A DNA stretch of 64,000 nt from Piscinibacter sp943370595 (lineage in GTDB: Bacteria; Pseudomonadota; Gammaproteobacteria; Burkholderiales; Burkholderiaceae_C), in the NCBI GenBank assembly GCA_943370595.1, contig CALRRO020000005.1:1-64000 (forward strand). The letters run 5' to 3'. A model generated the notes under the pieces. The model was not told the DNA's origin. It did not search any database and saw only the letters and a program-made list of their open reading frames with translations. The position numbers were made by a program, and so were the translations under genes. Of this stretch, positions 17,408 through 29,970 are shown piece after piece; within the stretch, counting starts at the first letter, position 1, and each line of letters begins with the position of its first letter.

Positions 17408-18283
17408 CTACTCCGGCCGCGCGTAGCGCTTGGCGCGCAGGTTCTTCTTGATCTCCTGCAGCATCGGCCGCAGCTCGCCGGGCAGGCGCAGCGCCACCGC
17501 GGTGGTCAGGATGTCGATCACCATCAGGTGCAGCAGGCGCGACACCATCGGGCTGTAGCGGTCGTAGTCTTCCGGGTGGTCGACGGCCAGCAGAATCTGC
17601 GCCGCACCGCCCTGGCCCATCTGCGCGAGCGGCGAGCCGCTGGCGCTGATGACGATGGTGGTGGCGCCCTTGCGGCGTGCGATCTCGGCGACGTCGAGCA
17701 GGTCGCGGCTGCGGCCGGAGTTGCTGATGATCACCGCGCAGTCGCCCGGCTCGAGCATCGTGGCGCTCATCACCTGCACGTGGCCGTCGCTCACCGCGGC
17801 GGCATGCACGCCGAGGCGGAAGAACTTGTGCTGCGCATCCTGCGCAACGATGCCCGAGTTGCCGACACCGTAGAAGTCGATGCGCTTGCCGGCCTTGCCG
17901 GCCTCGGTCAGCGCGACGATCGCGCGCTCGAAGGCATGGCTGGCGGCGTCGTTCCGATACTTCAGCAGCGCGCTGACCGCGTTGTCGATCACCTTGACGA
18001 TGATGTCCGAGGTCTTGTCGTCCTCGTCGACCGCGCGGTGCACGAAGGGCACGCCTTCGTTGACGCTGCCCGCCAGTTTGCGCTTGAAGTCGGCCAGGCC
18101 GTCGTAGCCGACGCTGCGGCAGAAGCGCACCACCGTCGGCTTGCTGACGTGCGAACGCTCGGCCAGCTCGGCCACCGGCAGCGTCGCGAAGGCGCGAGGG
18201 TCGCTCAGCAGCAGCTTGGCCACCCGCTGCTCGGCCGGCGGCAGGGCGGGGATCGAGGCCTTGATGCGGTCGAGCATCAGCAA
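17408..18283 (-). CDS. hexR: HexR, RpiR/MurR-family regulator of central carbon metabolism
   Basis: A 291-residue protein. The N-terminal RpiR helix-turn-helix (about 1-77) contains ELAERSHVSKPTVVRFCRSV. A SIS sugar-phosphate domain (about 125-260) contains GVGNSGIVAQD and the IISNSGRSRDLLD loop that binds phosphosugars. In characterised proteobacteria HexR represses zwf and Entner-Doudoroff genes and is released by 2-keto-3-deoxy-6-phosphogluconate. It follows zwf by 19 nt on the same strand and is probably co-transcribed, giving autoregulation through a site upstream of zwf. Identification as HexR rather than another RpiR member rests on this neighbour and overall similarity. Confidence 0.87.
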   Translation of the reverse strand: MLMLDRIKASIPALPPAEQRVAKLLLSDPRAFATLPVAELAERSHVSKPTVVRFCRSVGYDGLADFKRKLAGSVNEGVPFVHRAVDEDDKTSDIIVKVIDNAVSALLKYRNDAASHAFERAIVALTEAGKAGKRIDFYGVGNSGIVAQDAQHKFFRLGVHAAAVSDGHVQVMSATMLEPGDCAVIISNSGRSRDLLDVAEIARRKGATTIVISASGSPLAQMGQGGAAQILLAVDHPEDYDRYSPMVSRLLHLMVIDILTTAVALRLPGELRPMLQEIKKNLRAKRYARPE

Positions 18284-18302
18284 CTCACCCGACGAGGGGC
18301 CG

Positions 18303-19748
18303 TCATTGCTCTTCGGCCCAGGCGAAGCCGTCGCGGGCGACGAGCGCGCTGGCGGCCGCGGGGCCCCAGGTGCCGGCCGAGTACGGCCGCGGCCCCGTCG
18401 TGTCGCGTGACCACGCGCCGAGGATGGGCTCCACCCAGCGCCAGGCCTGCTCCTGCTCGTCGCTGCGCACGAACAGGTTCAGCTTGCCGGCGATCGCGTC
18501 GAGCAGCAGGCGCTCATAGGCGCCGACGCGGTTCTCGGCGAAGGCCTTGTCGAAGTCGAGGTCGAGGAACACCGGCGCCAGCGCATCGCTGGTGCCGGCG
18601 CCCTTGGCGGCGAGCAGGTGCAGTTCCAGGCCGTCCTCCGGCTGCAGCTTGATGACCAGCTTGTTCGGCTGGTTGACGCCCGGGAAGATGCTGTGCGGCG
18701 TGGGCCGGAAGTTGACGACGATCTGCGCATCGCGCGCTGCCAGCCGCTTGCCGGTGCGCAGGTAGAAGGGCACGCCGGCCCAGCGCCAGTTCTGGATCTC
18801 GGTGCGCAGCGCGACGAAGGTCTCGGTCTGGCTGCCCGGCGGCACCTTGATCTCGTCGATGTAGGCCGGCGCGGCGTTGCCGTCGCAGTTGCCGGCGCGG
18901 TACTGGCCGCGGATCACGTCGCGCGCGACGCTCTCGTCGGTGAAGGGCTTCAGCGAGCGCAGCACCTTGAGCTTCTCGTCGCGGATCGCGTCGGCGTCGT
19001 TGCGGCTGGGCGGCTCCATCGCCACCATGGTCAGCAGCTGCAGCGCGTGGTTCTGCACCATGTCGCGCAGCGCGCCGGTGCGGTCGTAGAAGTCGCCGCG
19101 CGTGCCCACGCCGATGCTCTCGGCCAGCGTGATCTGGATGTTGGCGATGCTCTCACGCCGCCACAGCGGCTCGAACAGCGCGTTGCCGAAGCGCAGCGCC
19201 ATCAGGTTCTGCACCGCCGGCTTGCCGAGGTAGTGGTCGATGCGCAGCGCCTGGTCTTCGCGGAAGGCGCCGCGCACCACGCGGTTGATCTCCTGCGCGC
19301 TGGCCAGGTCGTGGCCGAGCGGCTTCTCCAGCACCACGCGCACCTTCGGCCCGTTCAGGCCGACGTTGCCGAGCTGCTCGACGATCTGCGGGAACAGGTG
19401 CGGGCTGGTGGCCAGGAACAGCACCACCGTGTCGGCGTTGCGCGACTCGACCCAGTCCTTCAGCCCGGCATAGTGCTCGGGCAGCGACAGGTCCATGCGG
19501 CGGTAGTGCAGCAGCTCGGCGAAGCGGGCGAACTCCTCGTCGCTCGGGCGCTTGGCGCTCTCGACCTCGACGAAGCGTTCCTTGATGAAGTTGCGGTAGT
19601 CGTCGTCGCTGCGCTCGTCGCGCGCCACCGACAGGATGCGGCCGCCACCGGGCAGCTTGCCGTGCCGCCAGGCCTGGAACAGCGCGGGCATCAGCTTGCG
19701 CCAGGTGAGGTCGCCGGTGCCGCCGAAGAAGACGAGGTCGAAGGACAT
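18303..19748 (-). CDS. zwf: Glucose-6-phosphate 1-dehydrogenase
   Basis: A 481-residue enzyme oxidising glucose 6-phosphate to 6-phosphogluconolactone with NADP, the entry to the pentose-phosphate and Entner-Doudoroff pathways. The N-terminal nucleotide loop is FFGGTGDLTWRKLMPAL. The substrate and catalytic motif RIDHYLGKPAVQNLMALRFGN contains the catalytic His, and VLEKPLGHD is also conserved. ATG 19748 (MSFDLVFFGG) gives the normal N-terminus; the frame is open 25 codons further upstream with non-conserved sequence. It is first in a zwf-hexR unit. A plausible promoter and HexR-like box lie immediately upstream. Confidence 0.95.
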   Translation of the reverse strand: MSFDLVFFGGTGDLTWRKLMPALFQAWRHGKLPGGGRILSVARDERSDDDYRNFIKERFVEVESAKRPSDEEFARFAELLHYRRMDLSLPEHYAGLKDWVESRNADTVVLFLATSPHLFPQIVEQLGNVGLNGPKVRVVLEKPLGHDLASAQEINRVVRGAFREDQALRIDHYLGKPAVQNLMALRFGNALFEPLWRRESIANIQITLAESIGVGTRGDFYDRTGALRDMVQNHALQLLTMVAMEPPSRNDADAIRDEKLKVLRSLKPFTDESVARDVIRGQYRAGNCDGNAAPAYIDEIKVPPGSQTETFVALRTEIQNWRWAGVPFYLRTGKRLAARDAQIVVNFRPTPHSIFPGVNQPNKLVIKLQPEDGLELHLLAAKGAGTSDALAPVFLDLDFDKAFAENRVGAYERLLLDAIAGKLNLFVRSDEQEQAWRWVEPILGAWSRDTTGPRPYSAGTWGPAAASALVARDGFAWAEEQ

Positions 19749-19773
19749 GCTGGTCGCCCGGCTGCGGCCGGGA

Positions 19774-19788
19774 TGTAACTTAGTTTCT
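19774..19788. promoter_or_regulatory. Candidate HexR operator upstream of zwf
   Basis: The sequence TGTAACTTAGTTTCT partly matches the published HexR palindrome TGTAATTAAATTACA; the left half is near perfect and the right half degenerate. It would lie at or just after the predicted zwf transcription start, a normal repressor position. The match is by eye. Confidence 0.4.
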
Positions 19789-19794
19789 GATTCG

Positions 19795-19823
19795 ATGATG
19801 CATGAGTTTCTTCGGGTGGTCAA
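19795..19823 (-). promoter_or_regulatory. Candidate sigma70-type promoter of zwf-hexR
   Basis: On the minus strand, -35 TTGACC (19823-19818) and -10 CATCAT (19800-19795) are separated by exactly 17 bp. The start would be near 19788, about 40 nt before the zwf ATG. Confidence 0.4.
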
Positions 19824-20054
19824 TCCGAGCCCGGTGGGCGGCTGCCTCGTGCGCTGTAGTTACGGCGCCGCCTGTGCAAGCCGGGCGGCAACGACGTTGG
19901 TTGCAGCTTCCTCGGGAAAGTCCTAGCCATCGGTGCAAAGAAGTACAGATCCCTGCGCCCAGAGTATCAACCGGCGAATCAGCCGACGCCTAAATTTCCG
20001 CTGCCGTCGTGACCATCGTCACCGGGACTCGAACCACACCTAGGAGACAAGACC

Positions 20055-21359
20055 ATGAAGCTCAAGGCTTCCCTTTCGCTGATCTTCGGCCTGAGCGCGG
20101 CCGTCGCCGCGTCTGCCGGCGAACTCGTCATCGCCACCGTCAACAACGGCCACATGATCGAGATGCAGAAGCTCACGCCGCACTTCGAGAAGGCCAACCC
20201 GGGCGTCAAGGTCAAGTGGGTCACGCTGGAGGAAGGCACGCTGCGCTCGCGCGTCACCACCGACATCGCCACCAAGGGCGGCCAGTTCGACGTGATGACC
20301 ATCGGCATGTACGAGACGCCGATCTGGGGCAAGAAGGGCTGGCTGATGGAGCTCAAGCCCGATGCCGCCTACGACGTCGACGACCTGCTGCCGGCGATGC
20401 GCAACGGCCTGTCGGTCGACGGCAAGCTGTACGCCGCGCCGTTCTACGGCGAGAGCTCGATGCTGATGTACCGCAAGGACCTGACCGACAAGGCAGGCAT
20501 CACCTTCGCCGAGCGCCCGACCTGGGAGCAGGTGCGCGACGCCGCGGCGAAGATCCACGACCCGAAGGCCGGCGTGTACGGCATCTGCTTGCGCGGCAAG
20601 CCGGGCTGGGGCGACAACATGGCCTTCCTGACGACCATGGCCAACAGCTTCGGCGCGCAGTGGTTCGACATGTCCTGGAAGCCGCAGCTCGAGAGCAAGC
20701 CCTGGAAGGACGCGGTCACCTTCTACGTCGACCTGCTGAAGAAGTACGGCCCGCCCGGCTCGAGCGCGAACAGCTTCAACGAGATCCTGGCGCTGTACAA
20801 CGAGGGCAAGTGCGGCATGTGGATCGACGCGACCATCGCTGCCTCCTTCATTACCGACCCGAAGCAGAGCAAGGTGGCCGACAAGGTGGCCTTCGCGCAG
20901 GGCCCGCAGGCGGTGACGACCAAGGGTGCCAACTGGCTGTGGGCCTGGGCGCTGGGCATTCCCGCCAGCACCAAGAACGCCGCCGACGCGCAGAAGTTCA
21001 TCGCCTGGGCGACGTCGAAGGACTACATCAACCTGGTCGCCAAGGAGAAGGGCTGGGCGTCGGTGCCGACCGGCACGCGCAAGTCGACCTACGCGAACCC
21101 CGAGTTCCTGAAGGCCGCCAAGTTCGCCGACGCCGAGAAGAAGGCGATCGACAGCGCCAACCCGAACGACAGCACGCTGCCGAAGAGCCCGTACGTGGGC
21201 GTGCAGTTCGCGGCCATCCCGGAGTTCCAGGCGATCGGCATCGCGGTGGGCCAGCAGATGAGCGCGGCGCTGGCGGGCAAGGTCACGGTCGATGCGGCGC
21301 TGAAGGCGTCGCAGGCCGCGGCGGACCGCGAGATGCGCAAGGGCGGGTATTACAAGTAA
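20055..21359 (+). CDS. Polyol (sorbitol/mannitol-type) ABC transporter substrate-binding protein
   Basis: A 434-residue family 1 extracellular solute-binding protein with a Sec signal (MKLKASLSLIFGLSAAVAASA). Conserved segments include VNNGHMIEMQKLTPHFEKA, the FDVMTIGMYETPIWGKKGWL block and GKPGWGDNMAFLTTMANSFG, which match SmoE/MtlE-type sugar-alcohol binding proteins. AGGAGACA precedes the start. It is first in a plus-strand cluster with two permeases, an ATPase and two polyol dehydrogenases. Two strong hairpins follow the stop codon and may let this gene be expressed above the permeases. Confidence 0.9.
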   Translation: MKLKASLSLIFGLSAAVAASAGELVIATVNNGHMIEMQKLTPHFEKANPGVKVKWVTLEEGTLRSRVTTDIATKGGQFDVMTIGMYETPIWGKKGWLMELKPDAAYDVDDLLPAMRNGLSVDGKLYAAPFYGESSMLMYRKDLTDKAGITFAERPTWEQVRDAAAKIHDPKAGVYGICLRGKPGWGDNMAFLTTMANSFGAQWFDMSWKPQLESKPWKDAVTFYVDLLKKYGPPGSSANSFNEILALYNEGKCGMWIDATIAASFITDPKQSKVADKVAFAQGPQAVTTKGANWLWAWALGIPASTKNAADAQKFIAWATSKDYINLVAKEKGWASVPTGTRKSTYANPEFLKAAKFADAEKKAIDSANPNDSTLPKSPYVGVQFAAIPEFQAIGIAVGQQMSAALAGKVTVDAALKASQAAADREMRKGGYYK

Positions 21360-21366
21360 CCCCCCC

Positions 21367-21411
21367 GAAGCGCCTGGCGGCGCTTCTCCTGAGGACGGCG
21401 CCTGCGGCGCC
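21367..21411. repeat. Double GC-rich hairpin between binding-protein and permease genes
   Basis: Two perfect hairpins lie side by side: GAAGCGCC, loop TGGC, GGCGCTTC (21367-21386), and GGCGCC, loop TGC, GGCGCC (21397-21411). Neither is followed by a T-run, so they look like REP-like stems that protect the upstream mRNA end or partly attenuate transcription. Similar short repeats are common in Burkholderiales intergenic DNA. Confidence 0.5.
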
Positions 21412-21488
21412 GGCCCCAGGGGGGGCGCCGCCAGCGGCCCGGCGGAGCCGGTTCCGCGGCGGCCGCTTGATCAACCGAGGGTGACTTC

Positions 21489-22346
21489 ATGAATCGACTG
21501 CTTCCCCGCGCGCTGATGGCGCCTGCGGTGGTCACGCTCTTCCTGTGGATGATCGTGCCGCTGGTGATGACGATCTACTTCTCGGTCGTCCGCTACAACC
21601 TGATGCAGCCGGGCCCGAAGGACTTCATCGGGCTGGCGAACTTCGAGTACTTCGTCACCGACCCCGACTTCGGCCCCTCGGTGGTGAACACGCTGATGCT
21701 GCTCGGCTCGGTGATCGCCATCACGGTGATCCTCGGCGTGGCGCTGGCGCTGCTGGTCAACGAGAGCTTCCCCGGCCGCGGCATCGTGCGCGTGCTGCTG
21801 ATCTCACCCTTCTTCGTGATGCCCACGGCCAACGCGCTGCTGTGGAAGCACATGATGATGAACCCGGTCTACGGCGTGCTCGCGCAGGTGTCGCTGTTCT
21901 TCGGCATGACGCCGGTGGACTGGCTGACCGACCACCCGCTGTTCTCGGTGATCCTGATGGTGTCGTGGCAGTGGCTGCCCTTCGCCTGCCTGATCTTCAT
22001 CACCTCGCTGCAGTCGCTCGACCGCGACCAGATGGAGGCCGCCGGAATGGACGGCGCGAACGCCTTCCAGAAGTTCTGGTTCCTGACCCTGCCGCACCTG
22101 GGCCGGCCGATCGCCGTCGTCGTGATGATCGAGATGATCTTCCTGATGAGCGTGTTCGCCGAGATCTTCACCACCACCGGCGGCGGGCCGGGCAACGAGA
22201 GCACCAACGTCGCCTTCCTGATCTTCAAGCAGGCGCTGATGAACTTCGACGTCGGCGTGGCCTCGGCCGGCGCGCTGTTCGCCGTGGTGCTGGCCAACAT
22301 CGCCGCGGTGTTCCTGATCCGCATGATCGGCAAGAACCTCGACTGA
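21489..22346 (+). CDS. Polyol ABC transporter permease (MtlF/SmoF-like)
   Basis: A 285-residue inner-membrane protein with about six hydrophobic helices, starting MNRLLPRALMAPAVVTLFLWM. The binding-protein-dependent transport EAA loop is visible as DRDQMEAAGMDGANAFQKFW, the contact point for the ATPase, followed by the conserved LPHLGRP. It pairs with the next permease, 10 nt downstream, in a heterodimeric channel of the maltose type. Confidence 0.9.
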   Translation: MNRLLPRALMAPAVVTLFLWMIVPLVMTIYFSVVRYNLMQPGPKDFIGLANFEYFVTDPDFGPSVVNTLMLLGSVIAITVILGVALALLVNESFPGRGIVRVLLISPFFVMPTANALLWKHMMMNPVYGVLAQVSLFFGMTPVDWLTDHPLFSVILMVSWQWLPFACLIFITSLQSLDRDQMEAAGMDGANAFQKFWFLTLPHLGRPIAVVVMIEMIFLMSVFAEIFTTTGGGPGNESTNVAFLIFKQALMNFDVGVASAGALFAVVLANIAAVFLIRMIGKNLD

Positions 22347-22356
22347 GGAGGACACC

Positions 22357-23172
<816 letters not shown>

Positions 23173-23192
23173 AGAACACGGGAGACACCACC

Positions 23193-24250
<1,058 letters not shown>

Positions 24251-24254
<4 letters not shown>

Positions 24255-24985
24255 GCATGCACACGCCCTTGCACGGCCAGGTGGCCGCCATCACCGGCGC
24301 GGCCTCCGGCATCGGCCTGGCGAGCGCGGAGGCGATGCTGGCGGCCGGCGCGCGCGTCGTGCTGATCGACCGCGACGCCACGCGGCTGGCGGCGCTGCGC
24401 GAGCGGCTCGGCGAGGCGGCGATCCCGCTGGTGCTGGACCTGCTCGATCCGGCCGCCTGCAAGACGCTGCTGCCGCGCGTGCTGGCACTGGCCGGCCGGC
24501 TCGACGTCTTCCACGCCAACGCCGGGCTGTACGTCGGCGGCGACCTGGTCGATGCCGACGTCGATGCGATCGACCGCATGCTGAACCTCAACGTCAATGT
24601 CGTGATGAAGAACGTGCACGACGTGCTGCCGCACATGATCGCGCGCGGCTCGGGCGACGTCATCGTGACCAGCTCGCTGGCGGCGCACTACCCGACACCG
24701 TGGGAGCCGGTCTACGCGTCCTCCAAGTGGGCGATCGACTGCTTCGTGCAGACCGTGCGGCGCCAGGTCTTCAAGCACGGCATCCGCGTCGGCGCGATCT
24801 CCCCCGGCCCGGTGGTCACCGCGCTCCTGGCCGACTGGCCGGCCGAGAAGCTGAAGGAGGCGCGCGAGTCCGGCAGCCTGATCGAGGCCAGCGAAGTGGC
24901 CCAGGTCGTGCTGTTCATGCTGACCCGCCCGCGCGGCATGACCATCCGCGACGTGGTGATGCTGCCCACGAACTTCGACCTCTAG
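24251..24985 (+). CDS. Short-chain dehydrogenase/reductase, probable polyol dehydrogenase
   Basis: A 244-residue SDR enzyme. The cofactor loop is TGAASGIGLASAEAM, the structural motif is NAG in HANAGLYVGG, and the catalytic residues are Ser in SSLAAHYP and Tyr-Lys in YASSKWAID. It sits where sorbitol dehydrogenase (SmoS) sits in related polyol operons, overlapping the ATPase stop by 4 nt, so it probably oxidises the imported hexitol or pentitol to a ketose. The exact substrate is not determined by the sequence. Confidence 0.85.
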
Positions 24986-24994
24986 GCGACCGCC

Positions 24995-26392
24995 ATGAAC
25001 ACGATGCTGCACCTGGGCCTGGGCTCGTTCCACCGCGCCCACCAGGCCGTCTACCTGCACGAGCTGATCAAGACCGGCGACTCATCGTGGACGCTGGCCG
25101 GCGGCAACACCCGGCCGGACATGGCCGACACGCTGGCCGCGCTGGCGGCCCAGGGTGGGGCCTACACGCTCGAGACCATCTCGCCGGCAGGCGAGCACCG
25201 CTACGAGCGCATCACGTCGATCAGCCAGGTGATCCCGTACAGCGCCGACCTGGCCGGGCTGATCGTCGAGGGCGCGAAGGCGTCGACGAAGATCGTCTCC
25301 TTCACCGTCACCGAGGCGGGCTACTACCTCGACGCGAAGAACCGGCTCGACCTGAACTTCCCCGACCTGGCCGCCGACCTGCAGGCCGCGAAGGCCGGCC
25401 GCCCCGGCAGCACGATCTACGCGGCGCTCACTGCCATCCTTCGGGCGCGCATGCACGGCGGCGCCGGGCCGGTGACGCTGCTGAACTGCGACAACCTGCG
25501 CCACAACGGCGACCGCTCGCGCAGCGGCCTGCTGCAGTTCGTCGAGCTGATCGGCGACACCGCGCTGCGCGACTGGATCGAGGCGAACACGAGCAGCCCG
25601 AACGCGATGGTCGACCGCATCACGCCCCGCCCGACGCCCGAGGTGCGCGAGCGTGTGAAGGCCGCCACCGGCGTCGACGACCCGGCGGCGCTGATGGGCG
25701 AGAGCTTCATCCAGTGGGTGATCGAAGACCGCTTCGCGGCCGGCCGCCCGGCCTGGGAGCAGGTCGGCGTGGAGATGGTGGCCTCGGTCGACCCCTACGA
25801 GGAGGCCAAGATCCGCCTGCTCAACGCCACGCACAGCTGCATCGCCTGGGCGGGCACGCTGGCCGGCTTCCTGTACATCCACGAAGGCACGCACGACGCG
25901 GAGATTCGCAAGCTCGCGTTCGACTACGTCACCGACGACACGATCCCCTGCCTGCATTCACCCGAGCTACCCAGCCCGATCGACCTGCCGCGCTACCGCG
26001 ACATCGTGCTCGACCGCTTCGGCAACCCGGCGATCCGCGACACCAACCAGCGCGTGGCGATGGACGGCTACAGCAAGATTCCCGGCTTCATCGTGCCGAC
26101 GATCCGCGAGCGGCTGGCAGCGAACGCCTCCATCGCCAGCGTGGCGATGCTGCCGGCGCTGTTCCTGGCGTACCTGCAGCGCTGGCACCGCGGGCAGATC
26201 CCGTACACCTACCAGGACCAGGCCATGGATCCGGCGGCCGCGCATGCGGTATGCGACGCCGCCGACCCGGTGGCGGCCTTTGCTGCGGACAAGGTATTGT
26301 TCGGGCCGCTGGCCGGTGACGGGCGCCTGGTGGCCGCGCTGCGCGATGCGAGCGCGCGCGTGGCCGACTTCGTGCGCTGTCGCGGCGGCTGA
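24995..26392 (+). CDS. Mannitol dehydrogenase family protein (D-arabinitol/mannitol type)
   Basis: A 465-residue member of the long-chain polyol dehydrogenase family. The N-terminal cofactor region is LHLGLGSFHRAHQAVYLHEL. VTLLNCDNLRHNGDRS is the conserved middle motif. KIRLLNATHSCIAWAG contains the catalytic Lys and the His/Asn substrate residues. The family interconverts D-mannitol/D-fructose or D-arabinitol/D-xylulose with NAD; D-arabinitol 4-dehydrogenase is a good candidate. It follows the SDR gene by 9 nt. No xylulokinase or fructokinase is encoded next to it. Confidence 0.88.
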   Translation: MNTMLHLGLGSFHRAHQAVYLHELIKTGDSSWTLAGGNTRPDMADTLAALAAQGGAYTLETISPAGEHRYERITSISQVIPYSADLAGLIVEGAKASTKIVSFTVTEAGYYLDAKNRLDLNFPDLAADLQAAKAGRPGSTIYAALTAILRARMHGGAGPVTLLNCDNLRHNGDRSRSGLLQFVELIGDTALRDWIEANTSSPNAMVDRITPRPTPEVRERVKAATGVDDPAALMGESFIQWVIEDRFAAGRPAWEQVGVEMVASVDPYEEAKIRLLNATHSCIAWAGTLAGFLYIHEGTHDAEIRKLAFDYVTDDTIPCLHSPELPSPIDLPRYRDIVLDRFGNPAIRDTNQRVAMDGYSKIPGFIVPTIRERLAANASIASVAMLPALFLAYLQRWHRGQIPYTYQDQAMDPAAAHAVCDAADPVAAFAADKVLFGPLAGDGRLVAALRDASARVADFVRCRGG

Positions 26393-26415
26393 TCGCGACG
26401 ACCCGGAGACACGCC

Positions 26416-27336
26416 ATGGCCCTGCAGCGCACCCGCAGCCCGGAGCTGGAACACGACGTCGGCCGCACGCCGAGCCTCGGCTACGAGCCGGCGGGCACCT
26501 ACGGCTTCGTGCGCTTCCTCGAGCACGGCGTCCCGAACCCGCTGGTGCGCTGGCACTACCACGAGGAATACGAGCTGCACCTGATCGTCGAGACGCGCGG
26601 CAAGGTGTTCGTAGGTGACTACATCGGCCACTTCGAGCCCGGCCACCTGGTGCTGACCGGCCCGCGCCTGCCGCACAACTGGATCTCCACCGAGCTGCCC
26701 GAGGGCGGCGTGGCCTTGCGCGACATGGTGCTGCAGTTCGGCGACGCACCGATGCGCCAGGCCGCGGCGCAGATTCCGGAGCTGGCCGAGGCGCTGCCGC
26801 TGCTCGAGCGGGCGCGGCACGGCGTCGAGTTCTTCGGCCTGAGCGGGCAGGCCCGCGAGCGCATCGAGCGTGTGCGCGAGGCGCACGGGCTGCAGCGCCT
26901 GGCGGAGTTCGCCGCGCTGCTCGACCTGCTGGTGCGCTGCAACGACTACCGGCTGCTGTCGACCGTGCAGCTGCAGAGCTTCGACGACGACGCGGCGCTG
27001 GACCACATCAGCGGCATCGTCGACTTCCTCACCGAGCACTACAGCGAAGACTTCTCGATGGCCGACCTGGCCGTGCGCAGCGGCATGACCGAGAGCAGCT
27101 TCTCGCGCTACTTCCGTCGCGCCACCGGCAACAGCTACACCGACTTCGTCAACCGGCTGCGCATCAACAAGGCCTGCCAGCTGCTGATGGAGACCGACCG
27201 CTACATCACCAACGTCTGCTACGACGTCGGCTTCAACAACGTCGCCAACTTCAACCGCCGCTTCCTGCAGATCAAGGGCATGACGCCCAAGGAGTTCCGC
27301 CGCCAGGCCGAAGCGCGCTTCGGCCCCGGTGCCTGA
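26416..27336 (+). CDS. AraC family transcriptional regulator
   Basis: A 306-residue regulator with an N-terminal cupin (VRWHYHEEYELHLIVETRGK) and a C-terminal double helix-turn-helix. The second half has MADLAVRSGMTESSFSRYF and the AraC signature NVCYDVGFNNVANFNRRF, ending in GMTPKEFRR. It is the last gene of the polyol cluster, 23 nt after the dehydrogenase, and is the likely activator of the cluster in response to the polyol. Its co-directional position implies a feed-forward arrangement. Confidence 0.88.
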   Translation: MALQRTRSPELEHDVGRTPSLGYEPAGTYGFVRFLEHGVPNPLVRWHYHEEYELHLIVETRGKVFVGDYIGHFEPGHLVLTGPRLPHNWISTELPEGGVALRDMVLQFGDAPMRQAAAQIPELAEALPLLERARHGVEFFGLSGQARERIERVREAHGLQRLAEFAALLDLLVRCNDYRLLSTVQLQSFDDDAALDHISGIVDFLTEHYSEDFSMADLAVRSGMTESSFSRYFRRATGNSYTDFVNRLRINKACQLLMETDRYITNVCYDVGFNNVANFNRRFLQIKGMTPKEFRRQAEARFGPGA

Positions 27337-27423
27337 GTGCGCGCCGCGGTTTCCTCGCGGTTACGGACGGCGGGCGGGTTCTAATAGGCGTTCCGGCAGC
27401 CGCCGGGCCACGCCTTCCGCCCC

Positions 27424-28371
27424 ATGAACCAGCTCGACCAGCTCAAGCAGCACACCATCGTCGTCGCCGACACCGGCAACTTCAAGCAGCTCGCACAGTT
27501 CGCGCCGCGCGACGCGACCACCAACCCGTCGCTGATCCTCAAGGCCGTGCAGCAGCCCGACTACGCGCCGCTGCTGGCCGAGACGGTGGCTGCGCACCGC
27601 GGCCAGCCGCTGGAGGAGATCGTCGACCACGTGCTGGTGCGCTTCGGCCGCGAGATCCTCAAGGTTGTGCCGGGGCGTGTCTCGACCGAGGTCGACGCGC
27701 GGCTGAGCTTCGACACCGCCGCCACCGTGGCGCGCGCGCGCCGCATCATGGCGCTGTACGAGGATGCCGGCATCGGCCGCGAGCGGGTGCTGATCAAGAT
27801 CGCATCCACCTGGGAAGGCATCCAGGCGGCGCGCATCCTCGAGCACCAGGGCATCCGCTGCAACCTGACGCTGCTGTTCTCGTTCTGCCAGGCGGTGGCC
27901 TGCGGCGAGGCCGGCGTGCGGCTGATCTCGCCCTTCGTCGGGCGCATCTACGACTGGTACAAGAAGTCGGCCGGTGCGGCGTGGGACGAGGCCGCGAACA
28001 CCGGCGCCAACGACCCGGGCGTCAAGTCGGTGGCGCAGATCTACACCTACTACAAGAAGTTCGGCATCGACACCGAGGTGATGGGCGCGAGCTTTCGCAA
28101 CACCGGCCAGATCGTTGCGCTGGCCGGCTGCGACCTGCTGACCATCAGCCCCGAGCTGCTGGCGCAGTTGCAGGGCAGCGAGGCGCCGCTGCAGCGCGCA
28201 CTCGACCCGGCGGCTGCCGTCAAGTCCGCGGTGCATGCCGTGAGCTTCAACGAGGCCAGCTTCCGCTGGGCGCTCAACGAGGACGCCATGGCCACCGAGA
28301 AGCTGGCCGAGGGCATCCGCGCCTTCGCGGCCGACGCGGTCAAGCTCGACCGCATGATCGAGGGGAAGTGA
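27424..28371 (+). CDS. tal: Transaldolase
   Basis: A 315-residue TalB-type enzyme transferring dihydroxyacetone between sedoheptulose 7-phosphate and glyceraldehyde 3-phosphate in the non-oxidative pentose-phosphate pathway. The Schiff-base Lys125 lies in VLIKIASTWEGIQAA, and the N-terminal signature DATTNPSLILKA is intact. SPFVGRIYDWYKK is also conserved. It lies 87 nt after the AraC gene and 3 nt before pgi, so tal and pgi are probably co-transcribed, linking polyol catabolism to central sugar phosphate exchange. Confidence 0.95.
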   Translation: MNQLDQLKQHTIVVADTGNFKQLAQFAPRDATTNPSLILKAVQQPDYAPLLAETVAAHRGQPLEEIVDHVLVRFGREILKVVPGRVSTEVDARLSFDTAATVARARRIMALYEDAGIGRERVLIKIASTWEGIQAARILEHQGIRCNLTLLFSFCQAVACGEAGVRLISPFVGRIYDWYKKSAGAAWDEAANTGANDPGVKSVAQIYTYYKKFGIDTEVMGASFRNTGQIVALAGCDLLTISPELLAQLQGSEAPLQRALDPAAAVKSAVHAVSFNEASFRWALNEDAMATEKLAEGIRAFAADAVKLDRMIEGK

Positions 28372-28374
28372 CAG

Positions 28375-29966
<1,592 letters not shown>

Positions 29967-29970
<4 letters not shown>

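Larger units (their letters stand above)
19749..20054. other. Divergent intergenic region between zwf and the polyol transporter
   Basis: These 306 bp hold no gene. The zwf-proximal half carries a sigma70-like promoter (19795-19823, minus strand) and a HexR-like box (19774-19788). A half-site TGTAGTTAC lies at 19855-19863. Toward the transporter I found a good ribosome site (AGGAGACA at about 20042) but no convincing -35/-10 pair. Confidence 0.6.

Noticed and set aside
19855..19863. Second HexR operator (TGTAGTTAC)
   Set aside because: Only a half-site; the other half does not continue the palindrome.
21367..21411. Intrinsic terminator after the polyol binding-protein gene
   Set aside because: Stems are strong but no T-run follows, and downstream genes belong to the same transporter; REP-like or attenuator is more likely.
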